Below, in pieces: positions 63,299 to 64,000 of a stretch of DNA of 64,000 nucleotides. Location: the NCBI GenBank assembly GCA_964409335.1, contig CAYPCW010000002.1, positions 39,886 to 103,885 on the forward strand, written 5' to 3'. The number at the start of each line of letters is the position of its first letter. Position 1 is the stretch's first letter. Source of the DNA: JABMOW01 sp964409335. Lineage in GTDB: Bacteria > Fidelibacterota > Marinisomatia > SCGC-AAA003-L08 > JACNLC01. The position numbers were made by a program, and so were the translations under genes. The notes under the pieces are model-generated. The model did no database searches. It was given only the letters and a program-made list of their open reading frames with translations, and was not told the origin of the DNA.

Positions 63299-63998
63299 TC
63301 TTCCCCTCCACAATCCGTACCTCCTCCTCGGTCAGGCCATAGAGTTCATAGACCATTTGGTCGATTTCCCGCTCCAACCTCGGAATGTCTGAGCCGTCGG
63401 GATCGGCGAGGATTTTCTCCACACGCTCGATGATGGGAACCTTTTGCTTGTTGGTTGCAGGAAAAACCGGTATTTGTTCTACATACATCGGTTTAAATTC
63501 AAGGAAATTCCCTCCGCGTACCGCCGCAAGGAAGGCGATTAACCATTTGCAGATAGAAGAATTCAGCAAGCCAACCAAATAAGTATCGGATGCGGGAAGT
63601 AAATTGGCCGGTGCCGAAATGTAAAAGTCTTCGTTGTCGAAAGCAAACTTTGGGGATGTTGCCATATTCCCCCAAACAATTTTCGGTCTCTCAAATTCTT
63701 CGTAATAGGTAGCGGCGCATCTTTGTAAAGCATACCATTCATAACGGATACCTGTTTCAGCGGCATTTCGTTTTGATAATTGATCTTTAAACTTTAATAA
63801 GTGGTTAAAGACAGCAGGATATAGATGTTTAAAAGCTTTCTCAGCTTTTTCAGAGGCTCCCGCTATTGATGGGTCATCGTGGAGCGGGCAATGCCAAGGA
63901 ATAAATATCACATACAACCCATCCCACACAGCCTTCCACTTGCCTATATCCCGGCCCCTGAGCCAGGGTTTTATCAGCTCATCGCTTTTGGGATCTTC
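63288..63998 (-). CDS. restriction-modification enzyme (TaqI/Eco57I-like), C-terminal part
   Basis: The - strand frame is open from the window edge (about 63998) to a TAA at 63288-63290 and gives 237 C-terminal residues. They read as the target-recognition/C-terminal domain of type-IIG or TaqI-like methyltransferase-endonucleases: DELIKPWLRGRDIGKW, the central PKIVWGNMATSPKFAF, YLVGLLNSSICKWLI, FLEFKPMYVEQIPVFPA, and the closing helix with EIDQMVYELYGLTEEEVRIVEG. The catalytic methyltransferase and nuclease domains would lie beyond the window. It recognises a DNA sequence for modification and possibly cleavage. The transposase ATG overlaps its end. Confidence 0.85.
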   Translation of the reverse strand, partial: EDPKSDELIKPWLRGRDIGKWKAVWDGLYVIFIPWHCPLHDDPSIAGASEKAEKAFKHLYPAVFNHLLKFKDQLSKRNAAETGIRYEWYALQRCAATYYEEFERPKIVWGNMATSPKFAFDNEDFYISAPANLLPASDTYLVGLLNSSICKWLIAFLAAVRGGNFLEFKPMYVEQIPVFPATNKQKVPIIERVEKILADPDGSDIPRLEREIDQMVYELYGLTEEEVRIVEGKNEI

Positions 63999-64000
63999 GG

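Noticed and set aside
1..64000. CRISPR array, tRNA, rRNA, riboswitch, phage att sites
   Set aside because: Read for on both strands; no regularly spaced repeats, no cloverleaf with a T-loop, and no known aptamer core were recognised by eye.

Overview
The window looks like a chromosomal segment of a Gram-negative bacterium of the Fibrobacteres-Chlorobi-Bacteroidetes (FCB) side of the tree. The best guess is Candidatus Marinimicrobia or a neighbour such as Calditrichota or Ignavibacteriota. The reasons are a TonB-dependent receptor followed by a huge secreted protein and a PorV/UPF0164-type outer-membrane protein, C-terminal sorting domains of the type IX secretion (T9SS) style (YPNPFNP...), a PorD-like protein, many starts without a Shine-Dalgarno sequence, and an enlarged SecA. 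The lineage is an inference; no rRNA or tRNA gene was seen. Gene density is high, most genes sit in short operons, and only the last 2 kb look accessory.

Layout. 1-9.5 kb is housekeeping: the end of sfsA, an Eis-like acetyltransferase, a nucleoside kinase, pcm-mobA (overlapping), radC, and secA with a cystathionine gamma-synthase-like gene directly behind it. 9.7-14.2 kb is a signalling block: a sigma-54 activator, a histidine-kinase-like protein without an ATPase domain, a 460-base gap with a nested TGTCA palindrome cluster, a lipoprotein and a TPR protein. 14.5-21.3 kb is one tightly spaced + strand run: hybrid histidine kinase, class-III aminotransferase, a small protein with the landmarks of a kinase fold, a C69 dipeptidase and a secreted lamin-tail protein. 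This run is the best candidate in the window for an undescribed system.

21.4-25.5 kb holds an outer-membrane protein and a folate (PABA) operon in which pabB and pabC follow an unrecognised DHH-phosphoesterase-like gene. 25.7-33.5 kb is the TonB receptor, giant secreted protein and PorV-like operon, with a promoter-like sequence in front and a clear terminator behind. 33.6-38.2 kb has a SufS-like aminotransferase overlapping ligA, then a quinone oxidoreductase. 38.6-43.7 kb is a 1679-residue modular exoprotein with repeated carboxypeptidase-regulatory-like domains, two six-cysteine modules, a cohesin-like domain, a dockerin-like pair and a T9SS tail.

44-46.2 kb is a YtrA-type GntR regulator with an ABC-2 transporter. 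46.4-54.4 kb is a YIP1-TolC-MacA-ATPase-permease-permease run ending with a PorD-like protein and a YhhN protein. 54.5-58.1 kb encodes a divergent pair of MsbA-like half-transporters on the - strand. 58.6-62.2 kb has class-II DAHP synthase overlapping a lipoprotein prolyl oligopeptidase. 62.2-64 kb is a scrap yard: a truncated HigB-like toxin, a piece of a secreted protein, a duplicated 3' tail of a restriction-modification gene interrupted by a palindrome, a REP-associated transposase that carries palindromes inside its own reading frame, and the 3' end of a TaqI/Eco57I-type restriction-modification gene running off the window.
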